From the NCBI GenBank assembly GCA_902556105.1, contig CACDUZ010000007.1, positions 1-44,307 of the forward strand: 44,307 bases of DNA. The letters run 5' to 3'. Numbering within the stretch: the first letter of the stretch is position 1; every line of letters starts with the position of its first letter. The translations under genes and the position numbers were made by a program. Below are positions 17,526 to 26,465 of this stretch, piece after piece. The notes under the pieces were generated by a model that searched no databases, had not been told where the DNA came from, and saw nothing but the letters and a program-made list of their open reading frames with translations. Origin of the DNA: an uncultured SAR86 cluster bacterium. Lineage in GTDB: Bacteria; Pseudomonadota; Gammaproteobacteria; Magnimaribacterales; D2472.

Positions 17526-18005
17526 CTAAATAAGTTCAATGATTTTAGGTTCAATTTCACTTACCTCAGTTTGAGGACTATAGCGTTTTACAACGCACCC
17601 ATCTTTATTTATTAAGAATTTTGTAAAATTCCACTTTATTTGAGGGGTATCAGCAATTCCAGGTTTTTGCTCTTTGAGAAATTTGTAAAAAGGATCGGCT
17701 TTTGAACCATTTACATTAATTTTATTCATTATATTAAACGTGACCCCATAGCTTGTATCACAAAAATTTTTAATCTCTTCATTACTTCCAGGTTCTTGGA
17801 GTGCAAACTGATTGCATGGAAACCCTAAAATCTCAAATCCCTTATCTTTATATTTTTTATATATATCTTCTAAACTCTTGTATTGATATGTAAGACCACA
17901 ATAACTTGCAACATTAACTATCAAAAGTACTTTATTTTTATATTTCTCAAGAGAAACATCATTGAGATCAATATCTTTTACTGAAAAGTTGTAAATAGTT
18001 TCCAT
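17526..18005 (-). CDS. Glutathione peroxidase family protein (Cys type)
   Basis: Reduces hydrogen peroxide or organic hydroperoxides; bacterial Cys-type members usually use thioredoxin rather than glutathione. The protein has 159 residues. Seen directly: peroxidatic C36 in NVASYCGLTYQY (a Cys codon, not a UGA selenocysteine), Q70 in GFPCNQFALQEPGS, and W125-N126 in KWNFTKFL, giving the complete catalytic tetrad. C82 (NFCDTSYGVTF) is at the position of the resolving Cys of thioredoxin-dependent members. FALQEPG replaces the common FGGQEPG. No signal peptide is seen, so it is likely cytoplasmic. Expression may be from a TATAAT at 18044-18039 in the gap to elaA, but no -35 was found. Confidence 0.92.
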   Translation of the reverse strand: METIYNFSVKDIDLNDVSLEKYKNKVLLIVNVASYCGLTYQYKSLEDIYKKYKDKGFEILGFPCNQFALQEPGSNEEIKNFCDTSYGVTFNIMNKINVNGSKADPFYKFLKEQKPGIADTPQIKWNFTKFLINKDGCVVKRYSPQTEVSEIEPKIIELI

Positions 18006-18074
18006 AAATTTTTAATGTGCGTACGTATATATTCCATTATTATATATTCATACATAAATTAACTGTATTAATTA

Positions 18075-18536
18075 GTGGATTCAAAAATACAATTTATATG
18101 GAAAAAATATAGTGAATTATCTACCAATGATCTATATGCAATTTTGAATTTAAGACAACAAGTATTTGTAGTTGAACAAAATTGTCCATACCTTGATGCA
18201 GATTATTCTGATCAAGATGCATTTCATCTATTAGGCTATGATAATGATATCTTAGTTGCTTATTTAAGAGCTTTTGCCCCAAATATAAAATATGAAGGAT
18301 CTTCAATGGGAAGGATAGTCGTATCTCAAGAAAATAGGAATAAATCATATGGAAAAGAGATAACCAAGATAGGAAAATTTTTTTTGAAAGAAAAATATCC
18401 TAGGCATGAGATTATTATTTCTGCTCAATACAGGTTAAAAAAATTTTATAAAGAGCTTGGATTCAAATCAAGAGGAGAGGTATATTTAGAAGATGATATA
18501 GATCATGTTCAGATGTATATCCTACCTACTGAATAA
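18075..18536 (+). CDS. elaA: ElaA-like GNAT N-acetyltransferase
   Basis: Putative cytoplasmic acetyltransferase of unknown substrate. The protein has 153 residues (E. coli ElaA 153). Seen directly: LYAILNLRQQVFVVEQNCPY, which closely matches the ElaA signature LYALLQLRCAVFVVEQNCPY, then a GRIVVSQENRNKSYGKEI acetyl-CoA loop, and ISAQYRLKKFYKELGFKSRGE near the C-terminus. The start is GTG; no Shine-Dalgarno is obvious. The 3' end overlaps the 3' end of valS on the other strand by 11 bases. The family is clear, the biological role unknown. Confidence 0.88.
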   Translation: MDSKIQFIWKKYSELSTNDLYAILNLRQQVFVVEQNCPYLDADYSDQDAFHLLGYDNDILVAYLRAFAPNIKYEGSSMGRIVVSQENRNKSYGKEITKIGKFFLKEKYPRHEIIISAQYRLKKFYKELGFKSRGEVYLEDDIDHVQMYILPTE

Positions 18537-20745
18537 TTGTTTCATTAAATAATAAACTACTAATTTCTTCAGTTATAAAGGGCGCAAAAGGGTGAAGTAC
18601 ACCTAGAATCTCTTTTAATAAAGGTCTGAGATTTGCAGTATTACCAGACTTTTTACATTCCTCTAGATAAACATCACAAAACTTGCTCCAAAAAAAATCA
18701 TATATTTCATTTACAGCAAAATCTAATCTATAGTCCTCTATATTTTTTTGGATTTGAGCTTTTGATTTTTTAAATTCTTTTTGTATCCACTCATCGTTAC
18801 TATTGGATGATTTAAATTCAATATTGCTTTCAGGATAGCCGTCAATAAATCTTGCTGCATTCCAAATTTTGGTACAAAAGTTTCTATATCCTTTAAGCCT
18901 ACCCATTTCAAAACTAATATCTTTAGTGTGAGTGGCTAATGAGAAAAATGTCATTCTTAACGCATCTGTTCCATATGATTCAATTCCTTTTGGAAATTGG
19001 TTTCTTGTTTTACGCTCTATCTTTTCTGCTATTCCTTCTTGCATAAGATTTGCTGTTCTTTTTTTAACTAAATCGTCTTGAGAAATACCATATATCAAGT
19101 CTAACGGATCAATGACATTGCCTTTAGACTTAGACATTTTTTGTCCATTTTCATCTCTTATAAGACCTGTAACATAAACATCCTTAAAAGGAATTCTGTC
19201 AGTGAACTCTAGGCTCATCATCATCATACGAGCAACCCAGAAAAATATAATATCGAAACCTGTTACTAAAAGAGACGTTGGAAAATGTTTTTTAAAATTA
19301 TCAGAATCATTTGGCCACCCCATTGAGCTAAAAGGCCACAGGCTTGAAGAAAACCAAGTGTCTAAGACGTCTTCATCCTGTAAGAGATTTCTGTTATCTA
19401 ATTTGTAATAGCTTCTTACTTCTGATTCGTCATAACCAACATAAATATTATTATCTTCGTCATACCATGCAGGAATTCTGTGACCCCACCAAATTTGCCT
19501 ACTAATACACCAATCTTCTATATTATCCATCCAGTTGAAGTAAGTCTTAATCCAATTTTCAGGATGGAATTTAATTTCTCCTTTGTTGACAGCATCATTT
19601 GCTCTTGCTGCCATTTCTGATGTTTTTACATACCATTGGTGACTTAATTTGGGCTCTATAACTACATTAGACCTTTCTCCTCTAGGAACACTAATCTGAT
19701 GCTTTTCCTCTTTTACAAGAAGTGAAAGCTCGGTCAATTTTTCTATTACAAGTTTTCTAACTTTAAAACGATCTAGTTTATTAAACGGAGCAGGCACATT
19801 ATCATTAGACCAAGCATCATCATCAAATATATTTATAGGTTGAAAATCACTGGTTGAATTAGAAGTCTTAACTTGATTATCAATCTCATGCAAAGAATAT
19901 TTTTTTCCAATCTCATAATCATTAAAATCATGACCAGGAGTAATTTTTAAACAACCAGTCCCAAATTCCATATCTACATAATCATCACCAATAATAGGAA
20001 TTTTTCTTCCTACAAAAGGAAGAACGACATTCTTACCAATTAAATCTTTATATCTTAAGTCTTCAGGATTCACCGCAACAGCCATATCACCAAACATAGT
20101 TTCTGGTCTAGTTGTTGCTACTGTTACAAAATTATCAGAGTCCTCAATAGGATATTTTATAAACCACAAAAGACCTTCTTTTTCTTGTCTAGTAACCTCT
20201 AGGTCTGAAACAGCTGTTTTTAAAGAGGGGTCCCAATTGACCAGTCTATAACCTCTATAAACTTTATCTTTTCTATGAAGCTCAACAAATGCTTTTATAA
20301 CTGAATGATTAAATCCCTTATCCAATGTAAACCTATATTGGCTCCAATCGACAGTAGATCCTAATCTTTTAATTTGAGATGTAATTTTCTCTTCAGAATA
20401 TCCTTTCCATTTCCAAACCTCTTCAAGAAATTTCTCTCTACCAAGGTCGACCCTATTTTTATTATCTTTACTAAGATTATTCTCAACCACCATTTGAGTT
20501 GCAATTCCAGCATGATCGGTTCCAACCTGCCAGTAAGAATCTTTACCAGACATATGATGATACCTGGTATAGAAATCCATAATTGCATATTGAAAGCTAT
20601 GGCCCATATGAAGGGTTCCAGTTACATTTGGTGGAGGGATAACTTGAGAGAAGGAATCCTCAGAATCTAAATTTCTTACAGATCTCTCTGACCAAAGTTT
20701 TACCCATTTTTCTTCAATCTCGGTAGGGTAATACTGTTTATCCAT
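18526..20745 (-). CDS. valS: Valyl-tRNA synthetase, C-terminally short
   Basis: Class I synthetase charging tRNA-Val and editing mischarged Thr. The protein has only 739 residues (E. coli 951). Seen directly: PPPNVTGTLHMGH with HMGH at 46-49, editing-domain TTRPETMFGD, GTGCLKITPGHDFNDYEIGK, WCISRQIWWGHRIPAWY, DVLDTWFSSSLWPFS, FDIIFFWVARMMMM and KMSKS at 536-540. The chain then ends just after HPFAPFITEEI (about 721-731). In E. coli roughly 170 more residues follow, including the C-terminal coiled coil that grips tRNA. The DNA beyond the stop is the intact elaA gene on the other strand, so the missing part is not displaced by a frameshift. It lies 18 bases after pepA; holC, usually between them, is absent. 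Confidence 0.95.
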   Translation of the reverse strand: MDKQYYPTEIEEKWVKLWSERSVRNLDSEDSFSQVIPPPNVTGTLHMGHSFQYAIMDFYTRYHHMSGKDSYWQVGTDHAGIATQMVVENNLSKDNKNRVDLGREKFLEEVWKWKGYSEEKITSQIKRLGSTVDWSQYRFTLDKGFNHSVIKAFVELHRKDKVYRGYRLVNWDPSLKTAVSDLEVTRQEKEGLLWFIKYPIEDSDNFVTVATTRPETMFGDMAVAVNPEDLRYKDLIGKNVVLPFVGRKIPIIGDDYVDMEFGTGCLKITPGHDFNDYEIGKKYSLHEIDNQVKTSNSTSDFQPINIFDDDAWSNDNVPAPFNKLDRFKVRKLVIEKLTELSLLVKEEKHQISVPRGERSNVVIEPKLSHQWYVKTSEMAARANDAVNKGEIKFHPENWIKTYFNWMDNIEDWCISRQIWWGHRIPAWYDEDNNIYVGYDESEVRSYYKLDNRNLLQDEDVLDTWFSSSLWPFSSMGWPNDSDNFKKHFPTSLLVTGFDIIFFWVARMMMMSLEFTDRIPFKDVYVTGLIRDENGQKMSKSKGNVIDPLDLIYGISQDDLVKKRTANLMQEGIAEKIERKTRNQFPKGIESYGTDALRMTFFSLATHTKDISFEMGRLKGYRNFCTKIWNAARFIDGYPESNIEFKSSNSNDEWIQKEFKKSKAQIQKNIEDYRLDFAVNEIYDFFWSKFCDVYLEECKKSGNTANLRPLLKEILGVLHPFAPFITEEISSLLFNETIIQ

Positions 20746-20763
20746 ATTTTTGTATACGTTGAT

Positions 20764-22281
20764 TTACTTTAGTTTTTTATTTAAGAGCAATTCACTTATA
20801 AGAGGAACAGGTCTTCCAGTTCCGCCCTTTACTGGAGTACTGTACGAAGCAGTTGCTGCTATATCAATATGCGCCCATTTGTAATCATTAGTAAATTTAG
20901 ATAAAAAAGCAGCAGCATGAATTGTTCCTGCTTCTCTTCCTCCTCCAATATTAGCTAAGTCGGCATATCTTGTTTTTGTACAAGACTGATGTTCGTCCCA
21001 TAATGGAAGTTGCCAAGCTCTATCTCCAGATTCTTCTCCTGCACTTACAATCATATCTGCGAGGTATTGATCATTTGCCATTACTCCACTGGCATGTCTA
21101 CCAAGAGCAATTACTACAGCTCCAGTTAATGTTGCCATATCGATTACATATGAGGGCTTATATTTTCCAACATATGTAAGAGCATCAGCAAGGATTAATC
21201 GTCCCTCAGCATCTGTATTTAATATTTCAATAGTTTGACCTGACATAGATGTAACCACATCGCCAGGTTTAGTAGCGGTAGAGGAGCACATATTTTCTGC
21301 ACATGCCATTACACCAACAACATTTATGTTTGCATTCATTCTGGCTAGAGTAGACATAACGCCAAAGACTGTTGCTGCTCCGCACATATCCCATTTCATC
21401 TCATCCATAGCTGGACTAGGTTTAATAGATACTCCACCTGTATCAAATGTGACACCTTTTCCTACAAGGGCGATTGGCTTTTCTGATGGCTTCGCACCCT
21501 TATATTCAATTACCATCATTCTTGCTGGTTCTATACTACCTCTAGAGACACTTAAAAAAGATCCCATTCCTAGTTTCTCCATATCTTTCTCATTAAAAGA
21601 TTTTACTTTTAGTTTTGGAAAGTCTTTGGTCATAGCCTTTACCTTTTTTTCAATAATTTTTGGAGTGCAATGGTTTGCAGGAAGATCGCCAAGATATTTT
21701 GCAGTATTTACTCCTTCGCCGATTGCATAACCTTTCTTTGCTGCAAGTTTGGCTTTACTTAGATTTGCTGATGATAGTCCTGAAGTGATAATAGTTAATT
21801 TTTTAACAGATGGCTTTTTCACAGTTTTGTTCTTAGTTTCAGAGAAAATATAAACATTTGATTCAATTGTTTTTGCAACCATTTCAATAAGCCAAAACTC
21901 ATCTTTATCATTTGGTGAAACATCACCACACATTACTGCTAAATCTTTAGCGCCTAACTGATTACCTTTTTTTGCTATAGAAGCATACATGCTCAACCAT
22001 TTATGCATTGGCGTATCTTTTTCATAGCCCTTTACAAGAAGGATATTTTCAGCAGCAATACCATTCATTTTTGGCAAAATTATTGAACTTCCAGCATCTT
22101 TTAAATGAGACGCAATTGTTTTTGACAAATATTTAGTTGAAATAGCATCTAATTCCTTAAAAGAGGAATCATTTTTAGTGCCTTTGTTAATTATTAATAC
22201 AAGCATGTCAGTTTTTATAGCCGCTAATTTGCTTGATGATGTATCTTTTACAGAAATATTATTTAGAACTTTATATGCCAT
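20764..22281 (-). CDS. pepA: Leucyl (cytosol) aminopeptidase PepA
   Basis: M17 dinuclear metallopeptidase removing N-terminal residues from peptides; in E. coli it also binds DNA in XerCD recombination and carAB control. The protein has 505 residues (E. coli 503). Seen directly: VGKGVTFDTGGVSIKP, MKWDMCGAATVFGVM, NTDAEGRLILADALTY and ATLTGAVVIALGRHASGVM, carrying the metal and catalytic Lys/Asp/Glu residues. A clear GGAG ribosome binding site lies about 10 bases before the ATG. It is divergent from lptF and upstream of valS, as in other gammaproteobacteria. Confidence 0.97.
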   Translation of the reverse strand: MAYKVLNNISVKDTSSSKLAAIKTDMLVLIINKGTKNDSSFKELDAISTKYLSKTIASHLKDAGSSIILPKMNGIAAENILLVKGYEKDTPMHKWLSMYASIAKKGNQLGAKDLAVMCGDVSPNDKDEFWLIEMVAKTIESNVYIFSETKNKTVKKPSVKKLTIITSGLSSANLSKAKLAAKKGYAIGEGVNTAKYLGDLPANHCTPKIIEKKVKAMTKDFPKLKVKSFNEKDMEKLGMGSFLSVSRGSIEPARMMVIEYKGAKPSEKPIALVGKGVTFDTGGVSIKPSPAMDEMKWDMCGAATVFGVMSTLARMNANINVVGVMACAENMCSSTATKPGDVVTSMSGQTIEILNTDAEGRLILADALTYVGKYKPSYVIDMATLTGAVVIALGRHASGVMANDQYLADMIVSAGEESGDRAWQLPLWDEHQSCTKTRYADLANIGGGREAGTIHAAAFLSKFTNDYKWAHIDIAATASYSTPVKGGTGRPVPLISELLLNKKLK

Positions 22282-22348
22282 TTAAGGTCTCCTATTTATA
22301 GTGTTTACTGATAAGATAAATATTGTAATGCATCATAGTTCTCAAGGC

Positions 22349-23488
22349 ATGTATAAAAAAAATATTCTTTCAAAAAGTTTGAATATTGAAGTTCTTAAAT
22401 CAACGGCAGGTGTGCTGTTAATATTCTTTTTCTTAGTAGTTAGTTCAAGATTTGTTGGTTATTTTGAGCAAGCCTCTGAAGGCCTAATTGATCCGAACTT
22501 AATATACAAAATTGTTATTTTAAGATTCCCTGACTTTATTACATTATTACTACCATTATCTTTCTTTCTTGGTGTAGTCATAACAATGAGCAGATTATAT
22601 TCAGATAGAGAAATTTATGGATTTTTTACAGGAGGGTTATCAGAGATAGATTTCTTGAAATATTTATTACCCCAATCGTTACTATTTTTCTTTTTAACTC
22701 TTTTATTAAGCATTTATGTGGCGCCATATACAAAAGAACTTTCAAAAGAAATGATTTCTTTAGATAGCCTTCAAGAGCAGTTTGAATCGATAAAACCAAA
22801 TCAAGTATTTCCACTTAAAAATAATGAAGGATTTGTATTTATAAAAGATAAACAAGAAAGTGTTTTTGACGAAGTTGTTGTATATATAACAAATGAAGAT
22901 TACTCATCAATAGTAGTCGCAGACCAGCTTAGCTATGATGATTTGAATTCTATTGTGAATTTAAATTTCAAGAATGGTTCAATGTATCAAGGGTTATTCG
23001 AAGAGGGTTCTTCGGTTGTCTCAACCTTTAAAAATCTAAAAATACCAGTCAGTACAGAAGAAAATTCTGTTACCGGATTATCATTTGCAAGATTATTTGA
23101 TTATTCAGCCAGATCAACGAAGTCGCAAATGCAATGGAATATATCAATTCCCATCACAATTTTTATTCTTTTAATTATCGGTATTAATTTATCAAAAGTT
23201 GAACCAAGACAGGGCAGGTTATCGGTTTTATTGCCTGCTATTTTTGTCTATATTTTATATCTTAGCCTCTTAATTTTAGCAAGAGAGTCTTTTGATAATA
23301 ATTCTGCAATTACTCAAAATTATATTTGGTTTGTACACTTTATATTTTTTATTTTTAGTATTTTTGGACTATACAAATCTAGCTTCAATAAAACTGTAGA
23401 TCCTTTTGCATTATTTAAAGGAAGTAATGTCGTGAGGTTAATCTTTATCGGTACAATTTTTATAATTTTATTATGGATTATTGATTGA
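22349..23488 (+). CDS. lptF: LPS export permease LptF
   Basis: Inner-membrane subunit of the LptB2FG transporter that extracts lipopolysaccharide for export to the outer membrane. From the chosen start the protein has 379 residues (E. coli 366). Seen directly: transmembrane segments at the N-terminus (AGVLLIFFFLVVSS), the LPLSFFLGVVITMSRLYSDREIYGFFTGGLS segment typical of the YjgP/YjgQ fold, a periplasmic beta-jellyroll region in the middle, and three hydrophobic segments at the C-terminus. The frame is open back to a GTG at 22301 and an ATG at 22328; I prefer the ATG at 22349 because MYKKN aligns with the family N-terminus. It overlaps lptG and is divergent from pepA. Confidence 0.9.
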   Translation: MYKKNILSKSLNIEVLKSTAGVLLIFFFLVVSSRFVGYFEQASEGLIDPNLIYKIVILRFPDFITLLLPLSFFLGVVITMSRLYSDREIYGFFTGGLSEIDFLKYLLPQSLLFFFLTLLLSIYVAPYTKELSKEMISLDSLQEQFESIKPNQVFPLKNNEGFVFIKDKQESVFDEVVVYITNEDYSSIVVADQLSYDDLNSIVNLNFKNGSMYQGLFEEGSSVVSTFKNLKIPVSTEENSVTGLSFARLFDYSARSTKSQMQWNISIPITIFILLIIGINLSKVEPRQGRLSVLLPAIFVYILYLSLLILARESFDNNSAITQNYIWFVHFIFFIFSIFGLYKSSFNKTVDPFALFKGSNVVRLIFIGTIFIILLWIID

Positions 23489-24543
23489 TGATTAAAACTT
23501 TTAATAAATATTTGATAAAACGCTCTTTATATTTCTCTTTTTCTATTTTAATTATTTTTGGAATACTAGATTCAATTTTTACTTTTATTTCAGAGCTTGA
23601 AGACATCTCATCGGAATATAATATTTTAGACATTTGTAAGTATGTAGCCTACTCAATGCCTCATCGTCTGATTGATTTCATAGAGGGAGCATGTCTGTTA
23701 GGTGTTATGTTGTCACTTGGACTTTCTCATCAAGAAGGCAATTTGAATGTTCTGAGGTCAGCTGGAGAGGCCCCATTAAAGATTGTATTAATAAGTTCTA
23801 TTGGTGCATTTTTATTGACTATTTCTTTAATAATATTTGATGAGATAAGTTTTAGAAATATATATCTTGATGCTCAAGCAAATAAAAATATTTTGTCTAA
23901 AAATGAAAAATACAACAAAGAAAATGAAATTAAATGGATAAAATATAGAGATTCCTATTTAGGCTTTAGCGAGATAATTAATGAAAAGATTTATCAAGCT
24001 AAATTAATCTCAATTGAAAATAAAAAAGTTGCTTATTCAATTCAATCAGATACTGCAGAAATAATTGATGGCGATATATTCTTTGAGAATGATGCCTTAT
24101 TTAAAAATTTTGAAAACAATATCAAAAGGAATCAATCTGAGTCTTTTGAAATTCCATATCAATCTAAAATAACATTTAATAATATTAATAATTTAGGAAT
24201 ATCAGAGATAAATATTTATAGGATATTATTCTTAAATAGCGACCTAGAAAAAGATATTTTATTTAAAGCACACCTTGACAAGGTATTTTATAAAAAAACT
24301 CTTCTCCCAATTTCTGTACTCATGTTAATAATATGCTTTGGCTCTTTGATATTCACATCATTGCGTGAATCTACAGTTGGTGGAAGAATAATAGTGGCTG
24401 TAGTTGGAGCTTTTATTTATAAATTATTTCAAGATCTTACTATAGGAGTTTTTATCTCTTATGGCATGCCAACAATAATCGGTGTAATAATCCCTATCTT
24501 TATTCTCCTAATTATCAGCATAATTGCATATAAGAGAATCTAA
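23488..24543 (+). CDS. lptG: LPS export permease LptG
   Basis: Partner of LptF in the LptB2FG transporter. The protein has 351 residues (E. coli 360). Seen directly: an N-terminal transmembrane helix (SFSILIIFGILDSIFTF), SMPHRLIDFIEGACLLGVMLSLG, EGNLNVLRSAGEAPLKI, a periplasmic domain from about 110 to 255, and C-terminal helices with SLRESTVGGRIIVAVVGAFIYKL. The ATG overlaps the lptF stop as TGATG, preferred over the TTG one codon earlier. Its 3' end overlaps the RDD gene on the other strand by four bases. LptB, LptA and LptC genes are not in this window. Confidence 0.92.
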   Translation: MIKTFNKYLIKRSLYFSFSILIIFGILDSIFTFISELEDISSEYNILDICKYVAYSMPHRLIDFIEGACLLGVMLSLGLSHQEGNLNVLRSAGEAPLKIVLISSIGAFLLTISLIIFDEISFRNIYLDAQANKNILSKNEKYNKENEIKWIKYRDSYLGFSEIINEKIYQAKLISIENKKVAYSIQSDTAEIIDGDIFFENDALFKNFENNIKRNQSESFEIPYQSKITFNNINNLGISEINIYRILFLNSDLEKDILFKAHLDKVFYKKTLLPISVLMLIICFGSLIFTSLRESTVGGRIIVAVVGAFIYKLFQDLTIGVFISYGMPTIIGVIIPIFILLIISIIAYKRI

Positions 24544-24950
24544 ATTTTTTTATATGAAGTCTTGGAAAAATAATCACTTAAAGAAAGATTATCTTTTGAA
24601 AAATACATAAAGACTAGCGGAACACCTCCTAGAAAAAAGGTTATTATATTTATAAAGAATCGTATCGAAATCATTTGAAAATTTATTTTATTTTTTTCAA
24701 TACTGTAAATTTGAAACTTCCAAACTGCCATGCCTAGTGTTTTGCCTCCATGGGTCCAAAAGTAGCCATAGAAAGTCCACGTGCTTATAAAGACCAGCAA
24801 GGGACCAATCCATTTAGCTTCAATGATCCCTCCATTAAGCCAGACAGCTATTGATCCAACAGCAAACCAAACGCCCAGTAAGAGGAATAGATCATATATA
24901 GTTGCTGCAATTCTTTTAAGAGGAAATACGATATATGATTTGTCATTCAT
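24540..24950 (-). CDS. RDD family membrane protein
   Basis: Small integral membrane protein of unknown function. The protein has 136 residues. Seen directly: the family-defining Arg/Asp positions in LKRIAATIYDLFLLLG, three hydrophobic segments (about 15-40, 48-64 and 98-115), HGGKTLGMAVWKFQIYS, and a C-terminal LSDYFSKTSYKKI comparable to the usual LHDRLSGT. RDD proteins near pepA/lptFG are common in gammaproteobacteria, which hints at an envelope role. It is transcribed towards lptG and divergently from the peptide transporter gene. Confidence 0.85.
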   Translation of the reverse strand: MNDKSYIVFPLKRIAATIYDLFLLLGVWFAVGSIAVWLNGGIIEAKWIGPLLVFISTWTFYGYFWTHGGKTLGMAVWKFQIYSIEKNKINFQMISIRFFINIITFFLGGVPLVFMYFSKDNLSLSDYFSKTSYKKI

Positions 24951-24952
24951 TT

Positions 24953-24961
24953 TGGTATAGT
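24953..24961 (+). promoter_or_regulatory. Possible extended -10 promoter for the POT transporter
   Basis: TGG-TATAGT lies in the 39-base gap between the divergent RDD and transporter genes. It would give a leader of about 22 bases. No good -35 element was found, and no ribosome binding site precedes the transporter ATG. Confidence 0.35.
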
Positions 24962-24989
24962 ACTAAATAATCAATAAAAATAAATTATT

Positions 24990-26465
24990 ATGAATGCATC
25001 TTCTGACTTTTTAGGACATCCAAAAGGATTATTTGTTTGTTTTGCTACAGAAATGTGGGAAAGATTCTCATATTATGGAATGAGAGCTTTATTGATTCTG
25101 TATTTAACAAAACATTGGGAATTTAGTGACGCTGCGAGTTATTTAATTTATGGGGCTTATACATCATTGGTATATATCATGCCCGTCTTTGGAGGAATGC
25201 TTGCTGATCAAATTTTAGGATCAAAAAAAGCCGTAACTTATGGGGCTATACTTTTAGTGATAGGTCACTTAGGAATGACTATTGAAAGTAATGAACAAAT
25301 TTTCTATTTATCTTTAGCTTTAATAGTATCTGGAGTGGGATTTTTAAAGCCAAATATTTCAACAATGGTAGGGGCTCTATATGAAGAGGGTGATCCTAGA
25401 AGAGATTCAGGATTTACGATTTTTTATATGGGCATTAATATTGGTGCTTTTACAGCTACTCTTTTATGCGGCTACTTAGGAGAAAAAGTTGGATGGGCTT
25501 ATGGATTTGGGGCAGCAGGGATTGGGATGCTTCTTGGCTTAATAATATTTCTATGGGGTCAAAAATATTTAGAGGGTTTAGCTGAACCACCTTCACAAAA
25601 GTACAAAGACAAGATGAGTGGAATTACTTTAGAAAACTGGGCATACCTATCAGGTATCCTTATGATATTTACTACATGGTTTCTTGTTCAAAATTCAGAA
25701 CTTGTAGGCCAACTCTTAGGTGGATTTGGAGCTGTATTTATTGGAGCTTGGTTATTATATGCATTATTTAGATGCGCTCCTGAGGAGAGAGATCGATTAA
25801 TAGTTGTGGGAATATTAATACTATTTTCATTAATATTTTGGGCCCTCTTTGAGCAAGCTGGCTCATCTCTAAATATACTTACAGATAGAGGAGTGGATAG
25901 GGTAATTTTTGGCTGGGAAGTTCCTGCGTCAATGTTTCAATCTTTGAATGCAGGTTTTATCTTTACAATAGCTCCTCTTTTTGCACTTCTTTGGATTGCT
26001 CTTGCTAAAAGAGGTATGGAGCCATCTACGCCTATAAAATTTTCTATTGGAATTGTTTTTGTTGGATTGGGATTTTTAGCATTAGTTTACGGGATGAAAT
26101 CTTCAAGTGGCATACAAACAGGAGTATTTTGGATAATAATTATTTACTTACTTCATACTCTAGGAGAGTTGTGCTTATCTCCAGTTGGCCTATCTTCTGT
26201 TACTAAGCTATCTCCACAAAGGATTGTTGGTTTTATGATGGGGATGTGGTTTTTTGCTTCTGCTGCAGGAAATTATGTAGCAGGAAAAATAGCTGAAGCT
26301 ACAGCATCTTCAAGTGTAAATGCATCAGGAGAAGTCTTTGATATAGTTCAAAAGCAAGCCTTCATGGATGTCTATACGGATGTTGGTTTAATAGCTGTAG
26401 GTTGCGGGATATTTCTTGCTGTCATAACTCCTTTACTTAAAAAATTAATGCATGGCTCCCAATAA
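24990..26465 (+). CDS. Proton-dependent oligopeptide transporter (POT/PTR2 family)
   Basis: Major-facilitator symporter taking up di- and tripeptides with protons. The protein has 491 residues with about 14 hydrophobic segments. Seen directly: the proton-coupling ExxER motif in FATEMWERFSYYGMRALL, FGGMLADQILGSKKAV, LKPNISTMVGALYEEGDPRRDSGF, and the PTR2 signature FYMGINIGAF. A C-terminal-half LGELCLSPVGLSSVTKLSP segment is also typical. Substrate cannot be read from sequence. It is monocistronic, except that a small basic ORF starts inside its last codons. Together with pepA it would let the cell use external peptides; this link is inference. Confidence 0.93.
   Translation: MNASSDFLGHPKGLFVCFATEMWERFSYYGMRALLILYLTKHWEFSDAASYLIYGAYTSLVYIMPVFGGMLADQILGSKKAVTYGAILLVIGHLGMTIESNEQIFYLSLALIVSGVGFLKPNISTMVGALYEEGDPRRDSGFTIFYMGINIGAFTATLLCGYLGEKVGWAYGFGAAGIGMLLGLIIFLWGQKYLEGLAEPPSQKYKDKMSGITLENWAYLSGILMIFTTWFLVQNSELVGQLLGGFGAVFIGAWLLYALFRCAPEERDRLIVVGILILFSLIFWALFEQAGSSLNILTDRGVDRVIFGWEVPASMFQSLNAGFIFTIAPLFALLWIALAKRGMEPSTPIKFSIGIVFVGLGFLALVYGMKSSSGIQTGVFWIIIIYLLHTLGELCLSPVGLSSVTKLSPQRIVGFMMGMWFFASAAGNYVAGKIAEATASSSVNASGEVFDIVQKQAFMDVYTDVGLIAVGCGIFLAVITPLLKKLMHGSQ

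Noticed and set aside
17880..17905. Possible selenocysteine glutathione peroxidase
   Set aside because: The active-site codon is TGT (Cys36); no in-frame TGA is present.
18015..18030. CGTACG/TACGTA palindromic patch in the peroxidase-elaA gap as an operator
   Set aside because: Only six bases are truly symmetric, within expectation for a short AT-rich spacer; no second copy nearby.
18075..18525. Displaced C-terminal part of valS by frameshift
   Set aside because: No minus-strand frame here resembles the ValS C-terminus, and elaA is intact and conserved across the whole stretch.
21326..21730. 134-codon open frame antisense to pepA
   Set aside because: Shadow of a conserved gene on the opposite strand, with no promoter, ribosome binding site or family resemblance.
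22301..22348. GTG or earlier ATG start for lptF
   Set aside because: The extra residues are polar and lie before the normal family N-terminus; they crowd the divergent pepA promoter region.
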